NCBI GenBank assembly: GCA_003481745.1 | Contig: QULP01000012.1 | Location: 1 to 64,000 of the forward strand | Reading direction: 5' to 3' | DNA: 64,000 nt | From: Firmicutes bacterium OM04-13BH | Lineage (GTDB): Bacteria > Bacillota > Clostridia > Lachnospirales > Lachnospiraceae | Shown here: positions 25,588-35,248 of the stretch, piece after piece | Layout of the letters: each line of letters opens with the position of its first letter | How positions within the stretch are numbered: the stretch's first letter is position 1 | Program-made: the position numbers and the translations under genes | The notes under the pieces: model-generated | What the model was told of the DNA's origin: nothing | The model's input: the letters and a program-made list of their open reading frames with translations, nothing else | Databases searched by the model: none

Positions 25588-26484
25588 TTGACAATGGAAG
25601 AGACAAAAAAAGCAAAAAAGAAAATACAAGTGTTTCCAATTGTAAATGCAATCATTATGATTTTGCTTGTAATTATTACATTATATCCGGTATTAAATAC
25701 ATTGGCAATTTCATTAAATGATGGTACAGATGCACTTCGTGGAGGAATTTACCTTTGGCCAAGAAAATTTACATGGAAAAACTATATTACCGTATTACAA
25801 AAAGATAATCTGCTTACAGGTGCTTATATTACCGTATCAAGAACGATTATTGGAACAGTACTGGCTTTGGTATCGAATGCAATTCTTGCATTTATTATTA
25901 GTAGAAAACGTTTTTTGTTTAAAAGAGGACTTTCTTTATTCTGGGTCATTACAATGTATGTAAATGGTGGAATGATTCCGACTTTCCTGTTATATAAAGG
26001 ACTTGGACTTACCAATAGTTTTGCGGTATATGTAATTCCTGGAATGGTAAGTGCATTTAATATGTTGGTAATTCGTACATATATGAACGGAATCCCGAAT
26101 AGTCTGGAAGAATCTGCGCAGTTAGACGGTGCAGGATATACCACGATTTTCTTAAAAATCTATTCTCCGTTATGCAAACCAGTGTATGCAACCGTTGCAC
26201 TGTTTGTAGCAGTTGGACAGTGGAATTCCTGGTTTGATGCAATGCTGTATAACCGTATGAATGGTAGTCTGACAACACTTCAATACGAATTGATGAAACT
26301 GTTGTCGTCTGTAACAAATCAGGGTGCTTCGGCAGAAGCGATGAAAAATGCAATTGGAGCGGTTACACCTACTTCGGTTCGTGCAGCGGCTACGATTATC
26401 ACAATGCTTCCAATTATTTGTATTTATCCATTCTTACAGAAATATTTTGTAACCGGATTAACATTAGGTGGAGTAAAAGAATAA
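25588..26484 (+). CDS. LplC/YtcP-type sugar ABC transporter permease
   Basis: This 298-aa permease has six helices. Its EAA loop reads EESAQLDGAGYTTIFLKIYSPL near residues 170-192. The family-typical C-terminal end (YFVTGLTLGGVKE) is intact. The gene begins 11 bases after the first permease and shares its transcript. Start could be ATG 25588 or 25594; the GGAGG ribosome site at 25581-25585 favours ATG 25594. The end of the operon is marked by an inverted repeat. Confidence 0.92.
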   Translation: MTMEETKKAKKKIQVFPIVNAIIMILLVIITLYPVLNTLAISLNDGTDALRGGIYLWPRKFTWKNYITVLQKDNLLTGAYITVSRTIIGTVLALVSNAILAFIISRKRFLFKRGLSLFWVITMYVNGGMIPTFLLYKGLGLTNSFAVYVIPGMVSAFNMLVIRTYMNGIPNSLEESAQLDGAGYTTIFLKIYSPLCKPVYATVALFVAVGQWNSWFDAMLYNRMNGSLTTLQYELMKLLSSVTNQGASAEAMKNAIGAVTPTSVRAAATIITMLPIICIYPFLQKYFVTGLTLGGVKE

Positions 26485-26493
26485 AAAGATAAG

Positions 26494-26540
26494 AGAAACA
26501 GCTGGCTTATTAAAAAATAATTCGGCTGTTTCTTATTGAT
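26494..26540 (+). terminator. Terminator ending the xylo-oligosaccharide operon
   Basis: AGAAACAGC (26494-26502) and GCTGTTTCT (26525-26533) form a 9-bp stem with a 22-nt A/T-rich loop, followed by a T-rich stretch. Confidence 0.65.
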
Positions 26541-26574
26541 TTTTAAAAAAAAGTATGTTAGAATTTTTAAAGCG

Positions 26575-26850
26575 AAGAATGTGTGTAAGTAGATTTTTGA
26601 ACTTGTTTTTCCAGAGAGCTTTTGTCACCGGCTGTAAGCAGAAGCAAAAACATCAGAAATCGAATTTCAGCACGGGAGCTTCTGGCGAAAAGCTGTAAAG
26701 TTCAGCGTTAAGTCAGATGTAAGGCTGCATTAAAGCCAGATGAGAGCAAAACCGTATAAGAGAAAGAATAGAAATAATAAAAAAACAGCGGTTTTGAATT
26801 AGGGTGGTAACGCGAGATACCTCGTCCCTTTTTGTGGGGCGAGGTTTTTT
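26575..26850 (+). ncRNA. T-box riboswitch (phenylalanine) before pheST
   Basis: The canonical T-box AGGGTGGTAACGCGAG lies at 26801-26816. It is followed by a terminator hairpin, ACCTCGTCCC with GGGGCGAGGT, and a T run (to about 26850). Stem I features such as AGAGAGC and GGCTGTAAGC are visible near 26613-26640. A TTC-A specifier (Phe codon) is present at 26666-26669. Uncharged tRNA-Phe would stabilise the antiterminator and allow pheS expression. This fills most of the 417-bp gap before pheS; the left edge is approximate. Confidence 0.93.
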
Positions 26851-26901
26851 TATTTCAATAAATGAGAAGCGTGCTTGAATTTTTAATTTATGGAGGAAAT
26901 T

Positions 26902-27966
26902 ATGAAAGACAAGATTCAAAAACTGAGAGAACAGTTTCAAGATGAACTTGGAACCGTAAATGCATCTTCTTCTTTAGAAGAACTTCGCCGAAATTTTTTA
27001 AGTAAAAAAGGGTATGTTTCAGGCTTAATGAAAGAGCTTGGAAAAGTTCCGCCGGAACAGAAAAAGACAACAGGACAGTTAATCAATACATTTAAACAGG
27101 AAGTAATTGCAAAATTTGAAGAAAAAGAAAAAGAACTGATTCGTCTGGAAGAAGAAAGAGCCATCAATCAGGCAGAGTCCTACGATGAATCTCTTCCGAC
27201 AGAAAATCCGTGTGGTTCTTATCATCCAATTACTCTGATTCAGAGAGAATTAGAGGATATCTTTGAATCTATGGGATTTAATGTAGAAGATTATAGCGAA
27301 ATCGTAGATGATTATCATTGCTTTGAAGCACTGAATATTCCGAAATATCATCCGGCGCGTGATATGCAGGATACCTATTATCTGTCTACACCAAACCAGT
27401 TATTAAAGAGCCATACTTCCGCTGCACAGAATGCAATTATGAAGAAGTATGCAAAAGCGTTAAAAGAAGAAGGACGTCCGATTCGTGCCGTATTCCCGGG
27501 AAGATGTTTCAGAAATGAAGCAATCGATGCCTGCCATGAAAACACTTTCTTCCAGATGGAAGGAATTATGATTGATAAAGACATCTCTATTTCAAACCTG
27601 ATTTATTTTATGAAAACCATGCTTTCTGAAATCTTTGAAAGAGATGTAAAAGTACGTCTGCGTCCTGGATTTTTCCCATTTGTGGAACCTGGATTTGAAT
27701 TAGATATCCAGTGCTTAATCTGTGGAGGTGACGGATGCCCATCCTGTAAAAACTCCGGATGGCTGGAACTGTGTCCATGTGGTATGATTCATCCAAACGT
27801 ATTAAAATACGCAGGAATTAACACCGAAGAAGAACCAGATAAATATACCGGATTTGCGTTTGGTCTGGGTCTGACCCGTCTGGCAATGATGAAATATGGC
27901 GTAAAAGATATTCGTGTATTTAACGAAGGTGACTTAAATGCATTGTCACAGTTTGTAAGTAAATAG
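26902..27966 (+). CDS. pheS: Phenylalanine--tRNA ligase alpha subunit
   Basis: The 354-aa catalytic subunit charges tRNA-Phe as an alpha2-beta2 enzyme with PheT. Visible parts are the N-terminal coiled coil (residues 1-90), motif 2-like HTSAAQ and FPGRCFRNEAIDACHENTFF, and motif 3 TGFAFGLGLTRLAM. A Cys-rich insertion, CLICGGDGCPSCKNSGW (about residues 270-287), has four Cys in CxxC pairs of the zinc-knuckle kind known in some clostridial and Bacteroidetes PheS. ATG 26902 is chosen because ATG 26890 lies inside the Shine-Dalgarno (ATGGAGGAA). Confidence 0.97.
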   Translation: MKDKIQKLREQFQDELGTVNASSSLEELRRNFLSKKGYVSGLMKELGKVPPEQKKTTGQLINTFKQEVIAKFEEKEKELIRLEEERAINQAESYDESLPTENPCGSYHPITLIQRELEDIFESMGFNVEDYSEIVDDYHCFEALNIPKYHPARDMQDTYYLSTPNQLLKSHTSAAQNAIMKKYAKALKEEGRPIRAVFPGRCFRNEAIDACHENTFFQMEGIMIDKDISISNLIYFMKTMLSEIFERDVKVRLRPGFFPFVEPGFELDIQCLICGGDGCPSCKNSGWLELCPCGMIHPNVLKYAGINTEEEPDKYTGFAFGLGLTRLAMMKYGVKDIRVFNEGDLNALSQFVSK

Positions 27967-27979
27967 GAGGTGAAGAAAC

Positions 27980-30340
27980 ATGTTCGTATCAATGAATTGG
28001 ATTAAAGACTTTGTAGATTTAGACGGATGGGATTTAGACCAGCTGATTCACAGATTTACACTTTCTACAGCAGAAGTAGAAGGAATTGAATATAAAGGAA
28101 AAGATGTAAAAGATGTTGTTGTAGGTGAAATTCTTTCCTGCGAAGACCATCCGGATTCCGATCATCTGCATTTATTAAAAGTGGATGCCGGAGATGAAGT
28201 TTACGATGTAGTATGTGGAGCCCCGAATGCAAGAGCAGGTTTAAAAACTGCATTTTGTAAAGTAGGCGGAGAAGTTTGCGGAATCAAAATCAAAGCTTCT
28301 AAAATTCGTGGATATAAATCTTTCGGTATGTGTTGTTCCGCAAAAGAACTGGGAATCTCTGAGACACATGACGGAATCATGGAATTAGATGCAGATTTAA
28401 AGAACGGTACAGATTTAAAAGAAATCTTCCCAATCGACGACGTGGTATTTGAAGTCGATAATAAATCTTTAACAAACAGACCGGACTTATGGGGACATTA
28501 TGGAATGGCGCGTGAATTTGCAGCACTGACCAACCAGCATGTAAAACCACTTGATGTAATGGAAAATCCATACACAGGTGATGCAACTGTTGCAGTAGAA
28601 GTAGCAAACAAAGACCTGGTATTCCGTTACACAAGCATGCGCATTGAAAATGTAACCAAAAAAGTCAGCTCAATGGAAATGCAGATTCGTCTGTTCTACT
28701 GTGGTACAAGAGCAATCAACCTGCTTGCAGACTTAACTAACTACATTATGTTAGAACTTGGTCAGCCAATGCATGCATTTGACGGAAATAAAATCGAAAA
28801 GATTGTAGTTGACACGCCAAAAGAATCCTTCCAGTTCAAAACATTGGATGATGTAGAACGTGAAATTACACCGGATACCTTGATGATTTATGATAATGAA
28901 ACGCCAGTTGCAGTTGCCGGAATCATGGGTGGTTTAGACAGTGAAATCGTAGACGGAACAACCTCTGTTGTATTGGAATCTGCAAACTTTGACGGGGTAA
29001 GTGTTCGTAAATCGGCTTCCAGATTAGCACTTCGTACCGATGCATCTGCACGTTATGAAAAGACACTTGACCCGGAAATGACAATGCTTGCCGTAAAACG
29101 TTTCATCAAGCTTTTAAAAGACGTAGATCCGGAATGTGAATGTGCAAGTAAGATTACAGATGTGTATGTGAAAAAATATCCGGAATTAAAAGTAGAGTTT
29201 GACAAAAAATTCGTAGACCGTTATACCGGAATTGATATTCCATGTGAAAGAATTAAATTAACACTGGAACAGCTTGGATTTAAGACCACACAGGACGGCG
29301 AAAACTTCGTATCAGAAGTGCCAAGCTGGAGAGGAACAAAAGATGTCAGCATGAGAGCCGACATTATTGAAGAAATTACACGTATCTATGGATATGATAA
29401 CTTTGAAATCAAGACAACCTTATCTCCACTGCTTCCTGCAAAGACAACAGAACGCAGAAAAGAAGAAAATCTGATTAAAGACTTACTGGTAAAAGCTTAC
29501 GCAATGAATGAAGTCAATACCAGATTATGGTGTGATCCGGATGCTCTTAGAAATCTTGGACTTGCTCCGGAAGAAAATGTACGTCTTTTAGGTCATGCAG
29601 ACGACAATGGAATTTTAAGAACCAGCATGATGCAGAGCTTCCTTCCATTGGTATACAATAACCGTAATTACAAACCAAGCTTTGGAATGTTTGAAATTGC
29701 GCGTACCGTATTAGGAGTAAGAGAAGATGAGACTGCCGATGAACATCGCATGCTCGGAATCGCAATGTACAGCAAAGAAGAAAGCGAAAAGAAATTATAT
29801 ATTAAAGCAGTACAGCTTTTAAATACTATTGTAAGTCAGCTGAAACATAAAAAAGTGGCTTATGAAAAAACAGAAGTAAGACATGAGTGGCAGCATCCGA
29901 AGAATACAACAAAGATTTTGGTAGACGGAAAAGAAATCGGTATCTTGAATACCCTGCATCCAAAGACTTTGGCTCATATTGCGAAAAATGCGGCAGTGGT
30001 ATGCATTGAAATTGATATGGATGCATTACTTGCAATTCCGGCTATGGACTTAGAGTTCAATGAACCATCCAAATATCCGACGATTGAATATGATTTATCT
30101 TTACTGATTCCGGAAGGAGTACGTTTTGATACAATTTCTGAGTGCTGGAAGAAATTAGAACTTGAAATTTTAAGAGAAGTTTCGGTTATTGATATCTATG
30201 ATGCAGCAGGAGTGAAGAGCGTAACCATTCGTTTGTCCTTTGGACTTGATACAAGAACACTGACAAGCGAAGAAGTGCAGGCTGCGGTAGATGCAATTCT
30301 GAAAAATATGAATGAAATCGGAGTTAATCTGAAACTGTAA
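27980..30340 (+). CDS. pheT: Phenylalanine--tRNA ligase beta subunit
   Basis: The 786-aa subunit edits misacylated Tyr-tRNA-Phe and binds tRNA. Domains in order are the tRNA-binding OB fold (about 40-150; EDHPDSDHLHLLKVD, VCGAPNAR), B3/B4 editing domain (about 210-385), B5 (about 405-475), the synthetase-like core, and the C-terminal anticodon-binding ferredoxin-like domain (about 690-786; YPTIEYDLSLLIPEGV). Length fits the family (about 795 aa). It starts 13 bases after pheS with GGAGGTG as ribosome site. Confidence 0.97.
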   Translation: MFVSMNWIKDFVDLDGWDLDQLIHRFTLSTAEVEGIEYKGKDVKDVVVGEILSCEDHPDSDHLHLLKVDAGDEVYDVVCGAPNARAGLKTAFCKVGGEVCGIKIKASKIRGYKSFGMCCSAKELGISETHDGIMELDADLKNGTDLKEIFPIDDVVFEVDNKSLTNRPDLWGHYGMAREFAALTNQHVKPLDVMENPYTGDATVAVEVANKDLVFRYTSMRIENVTKKVSSMEMQIRLFYCGTRAINLLADLTNYIMLELGQPMHAFDGNKIEKIVVDTPKESFQFKTLDDVEREITPDTLMIYDNETPVAVAGIMGGLDSEIVDGTTSVVLESANFDGVSVRKSASRLALRTDASARYEKTLDPEMTMLAVKRFIKLLKDVDPECECASKITDVYVKKYPELKVEFDKKFVDRYTGIDIPCERIKLTLEQLGFKTTQDGENFVSEVPSWRGTKDVSMRADIIEEITRIYGYDNFEIKTTLSPLLPAKTTERRKEENLIKDLLVKAYAMNEVNTRLWCDPDALRNLGLAPEENVRLLGHADDNGILRTSMMQSFLPLVYNNRNYKPSFGMFEIARTVLGVREDETADEHRMLGIAMYSKEESEKKLYIKAVQLLNTIVSQLKHKKVAYEKTEVRHEWQHPKNTTKILVDGKEIGILNTLHPKTLAHIAKNAAVVCIEIDMDALLAIPAMDLEFNEPSKYPTIEYDLSLLIPEGVRFDTISECWKKLELEILREVSVIDIYDAAGVKSVTIRLSFGLDTRTLTSEEVQAAVDAILKNMNEIGVNLKL

Positions 30341-30373
30341 TTGTAATTGAATAGAATGTAAAATAAGATGTGG

Positions 30374-30405
30374 AAAACTCCTCGCCGGATGGCGGGGAGT
30401 TTTTT
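30374..30405 (+). terminator. Terminator of pheST
   Basis: AAAACTCC-TCGCC and GGCGGGGAGTTTTTT form a strong GC-rich stem followed by Ts. Confidence 0.9.
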
Positions 30406-30468
30406 GCATGAAGAAGGTTTAAGAATTAGGGCGGGAATTCTCGGTTGTTGACGAAAAAACCAACCACG

Positions 30469-30492
30469 AAAAAACTTCAGGAGCAGGCTCCT
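30469..30492 (-). terminator. Terminator of the minus-strand ABC exporter operon
   Basis: Read on the minus strand, AGGAGC-CT-GCTCCT is followed by GAAG and six Ts. It lies about 45 bases beyond the stop of the ATPase gene. Confidence 0.65.
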
Positions 30493-30536
30493 TCCCTGTC
30501 GGAAGATGAGACCGTGCTCCGGGAGCATACCCGACT

Positions 30537-31523
30537 TTACTTATATAATATATCACTTATAATATGTTCAATATCCCGCCCACTAATAGAAATATCTTTG
30601 ATTTGACAATAGTTTGAAACAAGATCAATAATTGTTTTTGCCTCTACACTTTCAATTTCATATTCCACCTCTACATAGTAACAATCGTTATATATAAATT
30701 TTACTCCATTCATAATAGGGGCAGCCAATTTCATTGGCATATTATTGTCAACTTCAAAAACAATATGCTTATATTTTTCAAATTCCTTTCTTACATTTTC
30801 AATATGATTATCTAGAATGATCTTACCATGATCGATTACTATAATCCTTTTGCACAGTGCTTCGATATCTTGAAAATCATGTGAAGTAATTAAAAAGGTT
30901 GTTTTTTTCTCTTCATTGATTTTCTTTATAAAATTTCTAATGCTATTTTTCGATTTTGTATCAAGTCCTATTGTAGGTTCATCTAGATATACAATTTTAG
31001 GATCATGTAAAAAAGCCGCCGTAATATTGCAACGCATTCTTTGTCCCAAAGATAATTGTCTTTCAGGGACTGTTAAAAGTGAATGCAGCTCTAATAATTC
31101 AGTAAATTCCCGAAGATTTTTCTCATATATATGCGAAGGAATTTCATACATTTTTTGCAATAAGTTAAAAGATTCTATTACTGGAACATCCCAAAAAAGT
31201 AATGAACGATTTCCTGTGACTACACCAATTTCACGATTATTTTTTCTTCGTTCTTTTGTTGGAATTCTATTGTTTACATAAATGTTTCCTTTTGTTGGAG
31301 TTAATATACCTGTAAGCATTTTAATGGTAGTTGATTTTCCACTACCGTTTGGACCAATATACCCAACTGCTTCTCCTTCTTCTATTGAAAAGTCGATATT
31401 ATCAACAGCTCTTACATTTTCATATTTAGGATGAAATATATGCAGAAGTTCTTCTTTTAAATTTTGACTACTTTTTTTTCTTTTATACTCTTTGGTTACA
31501 TTTTCTACCTTAATTAACGTCAT
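30537..31523 (-). CDS. ABC transporter ATP-binding protein (COG4586 type)
   Basis: This 328-aa ATPase powers the two membrane proteins encoded just upstream. Motifs are Walker A GPNGSGKST near residue 57, signature LSLGQRMRC near 155, Walker B KIVYLDEP near 177 and switch His in ITSHD near 213. A C-terminal extension of about 95 aa is typical of the COG4586 group, which is found with COG4587 and COG3694 permeases. Their substrates are mostly unknown; drug or peptide export is often proposed. A gap of 136 bases separates it from the permease gene. Start ATG 31523 has only a weak ribosome site. Confidence 0.9.
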   Translation of the reverse strand: MTLIKVENVTKEYKRKKSSQNLKEELLHIFHPKYENVRAVDNIDFSIEEGEAVGYIGPNGSGKSTTIKMLTGILTPTKGNIYVNNRIPTKERRKNNREIGVVTGNRSLLFWDVPVIESFNLLQKMYEIPSHIYEKNLREFTELLELHSLLTVPERQLSLGQRMRCNITAAFLHDPKIVYLDEPTIGLDTKSKNSIRNFIKKINEEKKTTFLITSHDFQDIEALCKRIIVIDHGKIILDNHIENVRKEFEKYKHIVFEVDNNMPMKLAAPIMNGVKFIYNDCYYVEVEYEIESVEAKTIIDLVSNYCQIKDISISGRDIEHIISDILYK

Positions 31524-31659
31524 ACTGTTCTCACAATCATAATATAATTAAATAGTATCTTTAAAAAAATTAACCTTGTTGATATATTCATTAAAAAACG
31601 AATTACAAGGAATCTTAAAAATTTTCTTGATTTCTTTTTTCTGTTCTATAAAAAGAAAT

Positions 31660-32454
31660 TTACGTTCCTGTACTATCATACTTTTTCATTCCACAATTCC
31701 AAATCCATATGGCTATGAGCGGTAATAATATAGCAATAAATACTGTACAGATCGGAATAAATACGGTTCCTTTTCCAATCAAATAAAGTGTTGGATAATA
31801 TGAAACAAACGCAAACGGAATAACATATGATATTGTTATCCCTACGACCTTGGGGAAAATAGTAATTGGATATTTAGCAAATTGCCTAATTGTTAAAACC
31901 AAATATGCAATATCATTTCCTTGTATTATCCAAAAATTGAGACTATTAAATATCAAATAAATGGAAGTATTAATACTAGTTCCACAAATAATAAATAAAA
32001 TTAATAGCAAAAATTTTCCAATCGTGAAAGAGACCATAGCATGATAAATTCCGTAATATATAATAATCCCTCCACTGATTATTGTTATAATAGCCTGAAA
32101 AGTATATCGATTACCTAACAACTGCATGATAATCGGTAAAGGTCGTACAATAAATTTGTCTAATGTTCCATCTCTAATAAATGTTCCAATATTCCATACA
32201 GAATCAAAAAAACACTGCCCGATGGCTTCAGGAATCATAGCCATTCCAAACAATATGCATATTTCATAAAGAGTCCAAGCACCTAATCCTCCAAGCATTT
32301 TACAAATAAAGAAAATACCAAAAAAACTTGCAGCTTCTCTTGCGAACATAGCAACACACCATATAATAGAATCCAACGGATACTCTGTAAAAGTAATAAT
32401 TCCAATTCGCATATATGCTTTCATCATAACCAAGTAATAATATAGCTTTTTCAT
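31660..32454 (-). CDS. ABC-2 family permease (COG3694 type)
   Basis: The 264-aa protein has six predicted membrane helices and no catalytic motif. The N-terminal block MKAYMRIGIITFTEYPLDSI and the internal RDGTLDKFIVRPLP, a cytoplasmic coupling-helix motif in this family, identify it. It starts one base after the stop of the previous permease gene with GGGAGGG as ribosome site. With its partner it should form the channel of a heteromeric exporter. Confidence 0.87.
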   Translation of the reverse strand: MKKLYYYLVMMKAYMRIGIITFTEYPLDSIIWCVAMFAREAASFFGIFFICKMLGGLGAWTLYEICILFGMAMIPEAIGQCFFDSVWNIGTFIRDGTLDKFIVRPLPIIMQLLGNRYTFQAIITIISGGIIIYYGIYHAMVSFTIGKFLLLILFIICGTSINTSIYLIFNSLNFWIIQGNDIAYLVLTIRQFAKYPITIFPKVVGITISYVIPFAFVSYYPTLYLIGKGTVFIPICTVFIAILLPLIAIWIWNCGMKKYDSTGT

Positions 32455-32455
32455 C

Positions 32456-33256
32456 TTACCCTCCCTGAACTACTACTTTTTTTATAACATGACGAAACAA
32501 CATACTATTTATTAGAGCGAAAATAATAATCCATATTATTTCTATAAAAATAAATTTCATTCCTTCAAAACAAGATATTTTTCCCAAATAAAGATTTATT
32601 GGAATATAAACCATACCTGCAAAAGGCAGCATGTTCAATATTTTTTCTAAAAATCCAGGGAGAAGAAAAAGTGGAATGATACCACCGCTTAAAAATTCCA
32701 TAATTGATGTCTTCGTAAAACTTAACGCATAGTGTGTCAAAGTATAACAACATAACATACCAAATAATAATTCAATCATAAACATAATTCCGATTGAAAT
32801 TAATATACTTATTACAAAAAGGAAAGTATATGTTATATTAAATGGAAGTGTGCCTCCTAAAACAAAAAATGCAATAAATAGTGTTGGCATCGCTTTAAAA
32901 ACAGCAAAAAAGATAAATTCTCCAATTCTTCTTGTCCAAAGAATTGTAAATATAGAAACCGGTCTAGTAAGTTCGGTACCTATTTGTCCTGAATATATCC
33001 ATTGTGCAAGAGTTTCATTTATACCATCTGAAAACTGAGAACTAAGAACTCTTGATAAGATAATATAACTTGTCATTTGATTCAACGTATATCCGGATAT
33101 ACTATCATATTTTTTAAATATAATTTGCCATATTGCATAGTATAGAAAAACAGAAACTATTGTACCAACAATATCGAACCATTGCGCCTCTATATATGCC
33201 AAATGTTCCACGAATACCAATCGAATCATATAAAACCATTGTTTTATTTTATTCAT
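32456..33256 (-). CDS. ABC-2 family permease (COG4587 type)
   Basis: This 266-aa protein has about six helices and the coupling motif YSGQIGTELTRPVSIF, which corresponds to the GxLd-x-xLxRP motif of ABC-2 permeases. The start is set at ATG 33256 because the upstream in-frame TTG 33271 lies inside the GGAG ribosome site. It follows the BlaR1-like gene by 25 bases in the same direction, suggesting one transcript from the BlaI promoter through the exporter. Confidence 0.86.
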   Translation of the reverse strand: MNKIKQWFYMIRLVFVEHLAYIEAQWFDIVGTIVSVFLYYAIWQIIFKKYDSISGYTLNQMTSYIILSRVLSSQFSDGINETLAQWIYSGQIGTELTRPVSIFTILWTRRIGEFIFFAVFKAMPTLFIAFFVLGGTLPFNITYTFLFVISILISIGIMFMIELLFGMLCCYTLTHYALSFTKTSIMEFLSGGIIPLFLLPGFLEKILNMLPFAGMVYIPINLYLGKISCFEGMKFIFIEIIWIIIFALINSMLFRHVIKKVVVQGG

Positions 33257-33281
33257 TACATAAATCTCCAATAACCTTATT

Positions 33282-34667
33282 TTAATGAGGGCATTTGGCA
33301 GAATAAAGGCTAGAAATTAAATTTCCTAATACCAGATTTTGGCAGGAAGAACATCTTTGCGCTTGATATTTTAGAACCTTGCAACTGCCATTGGTCTTTT
33401 TATCATGTCTGGTATAAGTTCCACTTACATAGGTATGCTTACATAATTTTTTTTCTGATATGTCTACATCTGATATGGCCACATTATAAGAAGTTCCGTT
33501 TTCATCTGTGAAATAAGAATCAGAAAAAAGAAAAGTATCCTCCTCTTCATCAATAACCGAGAAGAAACCTTCCGTTTCAGATATATTTTTTTCTTCATTA
33601 AGAACTTCTTCTAAGGAGTGAATATTATCTATTTCTACAGCGGGTGTATTATAAGCAAGAATGGTAAGAGAAGAAGAAAAACTTAAAAATATAATTCCGA
33701 GTCCAGTTACAATAGAAGTAAAAATAGGGTGTTTATGTGCAGTATGTTTTTTCAAATGAGTAATCCTCTCTTTCAGTATATTTTTTTGATGAAACGTAAA
33801 TCCACTTGAAGAAACAAGTGAAAGATGAGGTGGTGTAGATGAATATTTTAAAAGGGCATTGCCATAGTTTCTTTTTTGTTCGAGTGTACAATTCATTAAT
33901 GCTAAATCATCAGCGGCTAATTCTGAAGTATTTTGATAAAATTGAATTAAAAGATAAATACATGGGTTATACCAAAACAAAACAGATAAAAGCATAAGAG
34001 TTAGCTTAAATAAATTATCATGGTGTTTTAGATGTGCAAGTTCATGTTTAATAATCAAATAGTTTGTATCATCAGACAAATTAAAGGATAAAGGTAAAAA
34101 TAGTTTCGTGTTCCAAAGTCCTGTCACAAAAGGAATTGAAATGTGGTCGGATAATGAGAGAATTGGAGATTTAGATAATCTTAAATCCCTCGATAGGTTT
34201 GTAATGATAGCTTGGTTTGGCTGAATGAATTCTTTAAAATTAAAATCGGAATCAATAGTTGAGCAGAAATTTTTAGTCTGAATATATAATCGGCGTATGT
34301 AAATAGCTCTAAACAGCATAATGCTAATGCATAAAAACAGTCCGATTAAAATTCCAATACTGATATTCGGTGGACGAAGAACCAGATGATTTTGAACAAT
34401 TCTGATTGAATCATCAACAGGTATTTTATCCGTTGGTTTTGGATGCATCATAAATGGAGAAAACAATCGTTTGTAATAATTTGTAAGTAAAGGAACAGGA
34501 AGTAAAAATAAGAAGATATTTACTTTACAAAATAAAAGTTTATGCTTGGGCGCAAGCTGTTTACTAAATAAATGCGTTGCGCCAATAGATAAAAATAAAA
34601 AGATACTTCCAACAAGATTCATATAAAAAAGTAAGCGAATGGAAGAAGCAATTATTAAATTTATCAT
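33282..34667 (-). CDS. BlaR1-like M56 family zinc metalloprotease sensor
   Basis: The 461-aa membrane protein has N-terminal helices (about 5-30, 43-62, 102-122), then a zinc-protease site HELAH at 208-212, and a second Glu in TSELAADDLAL near 248. A further helix lies at about 313-333. The external C-terminal part (about 335-461) is not a penicillin-binding sensor domain as in true BlaR1. It is a short acidic segment ending in a Cys/His-rich module (CKHTY, SCKVL, CSSCQ, KCPH). The protease is expected to respond to an outside signal and inactivate the adjacent BlaI-like repressor. The ligand is unknown and may involve a metal or redox signal. Confidence 0.85.
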   Translation of the reverse strand: MINLIIASSIRLLFYMNLVGSIFLFLSIGATHLFSKQLAPKHKLLFCKVNIFLFLLPVPLLTNYYKRLFSPFMMHPKPTDKIPVDDSIRIVQNHLVLRPPNISIGILIGLFLCISIMLFRAIYIRRLYIQTKNFCSTIDSDFNFKEFIQPNQAIITNLSRDLRLSKSPILSLSDHISIPFVTGLWNTKLFLPLSFNLSDDTNYLIIKHELAHLKHHDNLFKLTLMLLSVLFWYNPCIYLLIQFYQNTSELAADDLALMNCTLEQKRNYGNALLKYSSTPPHLSLVSSSGFTFHQKNILKERITHLKKHTAHKHPIFTSIVTGLGIIFLSFSSSLTILAYNTPAVEIDNIHSLEEVLNEEKNISETEGFFSVIDEEEDTFLFSDSYFTDENGTSYNVAISDVDISEKKLCKHTYVSGTYTRHDKKTNGSCKVLKYQAQRCSSCQNLVLGNLISSLYSAKCPH

Positions 34668-34681
34668 AAAAAAATCACATC

Positions 34682-35059
34682 CTAATCTTTATTGAGAAAA
34701 TCTCTTAGTTCATCCAGCTCTTCTTGTGTACAATCTTTTTTGTTGCCTGTAAGGGCAGAAAGAAACAAGTTCAAAGAACCATTAAATGCATTGTTTAAAA
34801 AAGATTTTGCATATCTTTGAGTGAGCTGTTCACGTGTCAATTTTGGAAAATAAGCTTTTTTGCGTCCTTCATTTTTACAGTCTAATGCACCTTTTTCAAT
34901 TAGATGTGAAAGATGAGTGTGTAATGTTTGCTTTTTCCAGTCTTTTCCATTGTTATTAAAGAAATCTAAAATTTGATTGAAATAAATGGGGCATTGAGAA
35001 GACCATATCATTTCCATGATTTCCAATTCTGTGTCAGATAAACCGTATCGATTTGGCAT
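34682..35059 (-). CDS. BlaI/MecI family transcriptional repressor
   Basis: The 125-aa protein has the BlaI winged helix (LSDTELEIMEMIWSSQCPI, LHTHLSHLIEKGAL, GRKKAYFPKL) and a dimerisation tail in which SLNLFLSAL occupies the place where BlaR-triggered cleavage occurs in the family. A strong AAGGAGG precedes ATG 35059. Dyads built from ATAGTAC/GTACTAT lie over its own promoter and over the divergent promoter, so it probably represses both. The M56 protease gene begins 14 bases downstream of its stop. Confidence 0.92.
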   Translation of the reverse strand: MPNRYGLSDTELEIMEMIWSSQCPIYFNQILDFFNNNGKDWKKQTLHTHLSHLIEKGALDCKNEGRKKAYFPKLTREQLTQRYAKSFLNNAFNGSLNLFLSALTGNKKDCTQEELDELRDFLNKD

Positions 35060-35077
35060 AAGAACCTCCTTATAAGT

Positions 35078-35122
35078 ATAGTACTACCTTTAGATAGTAC
35101 TATGAAAATGTGGGGAGGTCAA
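35078..35122 (-). promoter_or_regulatory. Promoter and BlaI-type operator of the blaI-protease-exporter operon
   Basis: On the minus strand TTGACC (35117-35122), a 17-nt spacer and TACTAT (35094-35099). The -10 is embedded in the palindrome ATAGTACTAT (35094-35103). A second TAGTACTA palindrome is at 35079-35086, 16 bp away. This allows direct repression by the BlaI-like product. Confidence 0.78.
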
Positions 35123-35150
35123 GAAGAAATGATAAATTGTAAGATAAATA

Positions 35151-35180
35151 TTGACAAGTACTATATTTGCATAGTACAAT
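35151..35180 (+). promoter_or_regulatory. Promoter and BlaI-type operator of the exported protein gene
   Basis: TTGACA (35151-35156), an 18-nt spacer and TACAAT (35175-35180). The spacer is filled by the dyad GTACTAT (35158-35164) and ATAGTAC (35171-35177), the same half-sites as over the divergent promoter. Confidence 0.78.
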
Positions 35181-35248
35181 TGTATTATAAAGATATAGGA
35201 CGTAGCTCGAGCAATGGTGAGAATGTAAAGTAGAAGAAGGGTGTAGAT

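Noticed and set aside
33282..35059. Beta-lactam resistance locus
   Set aside because: The M56 protein has no penicillin-binding sensor domain and no beta-lactamase or mecA-like gene is under the operators.
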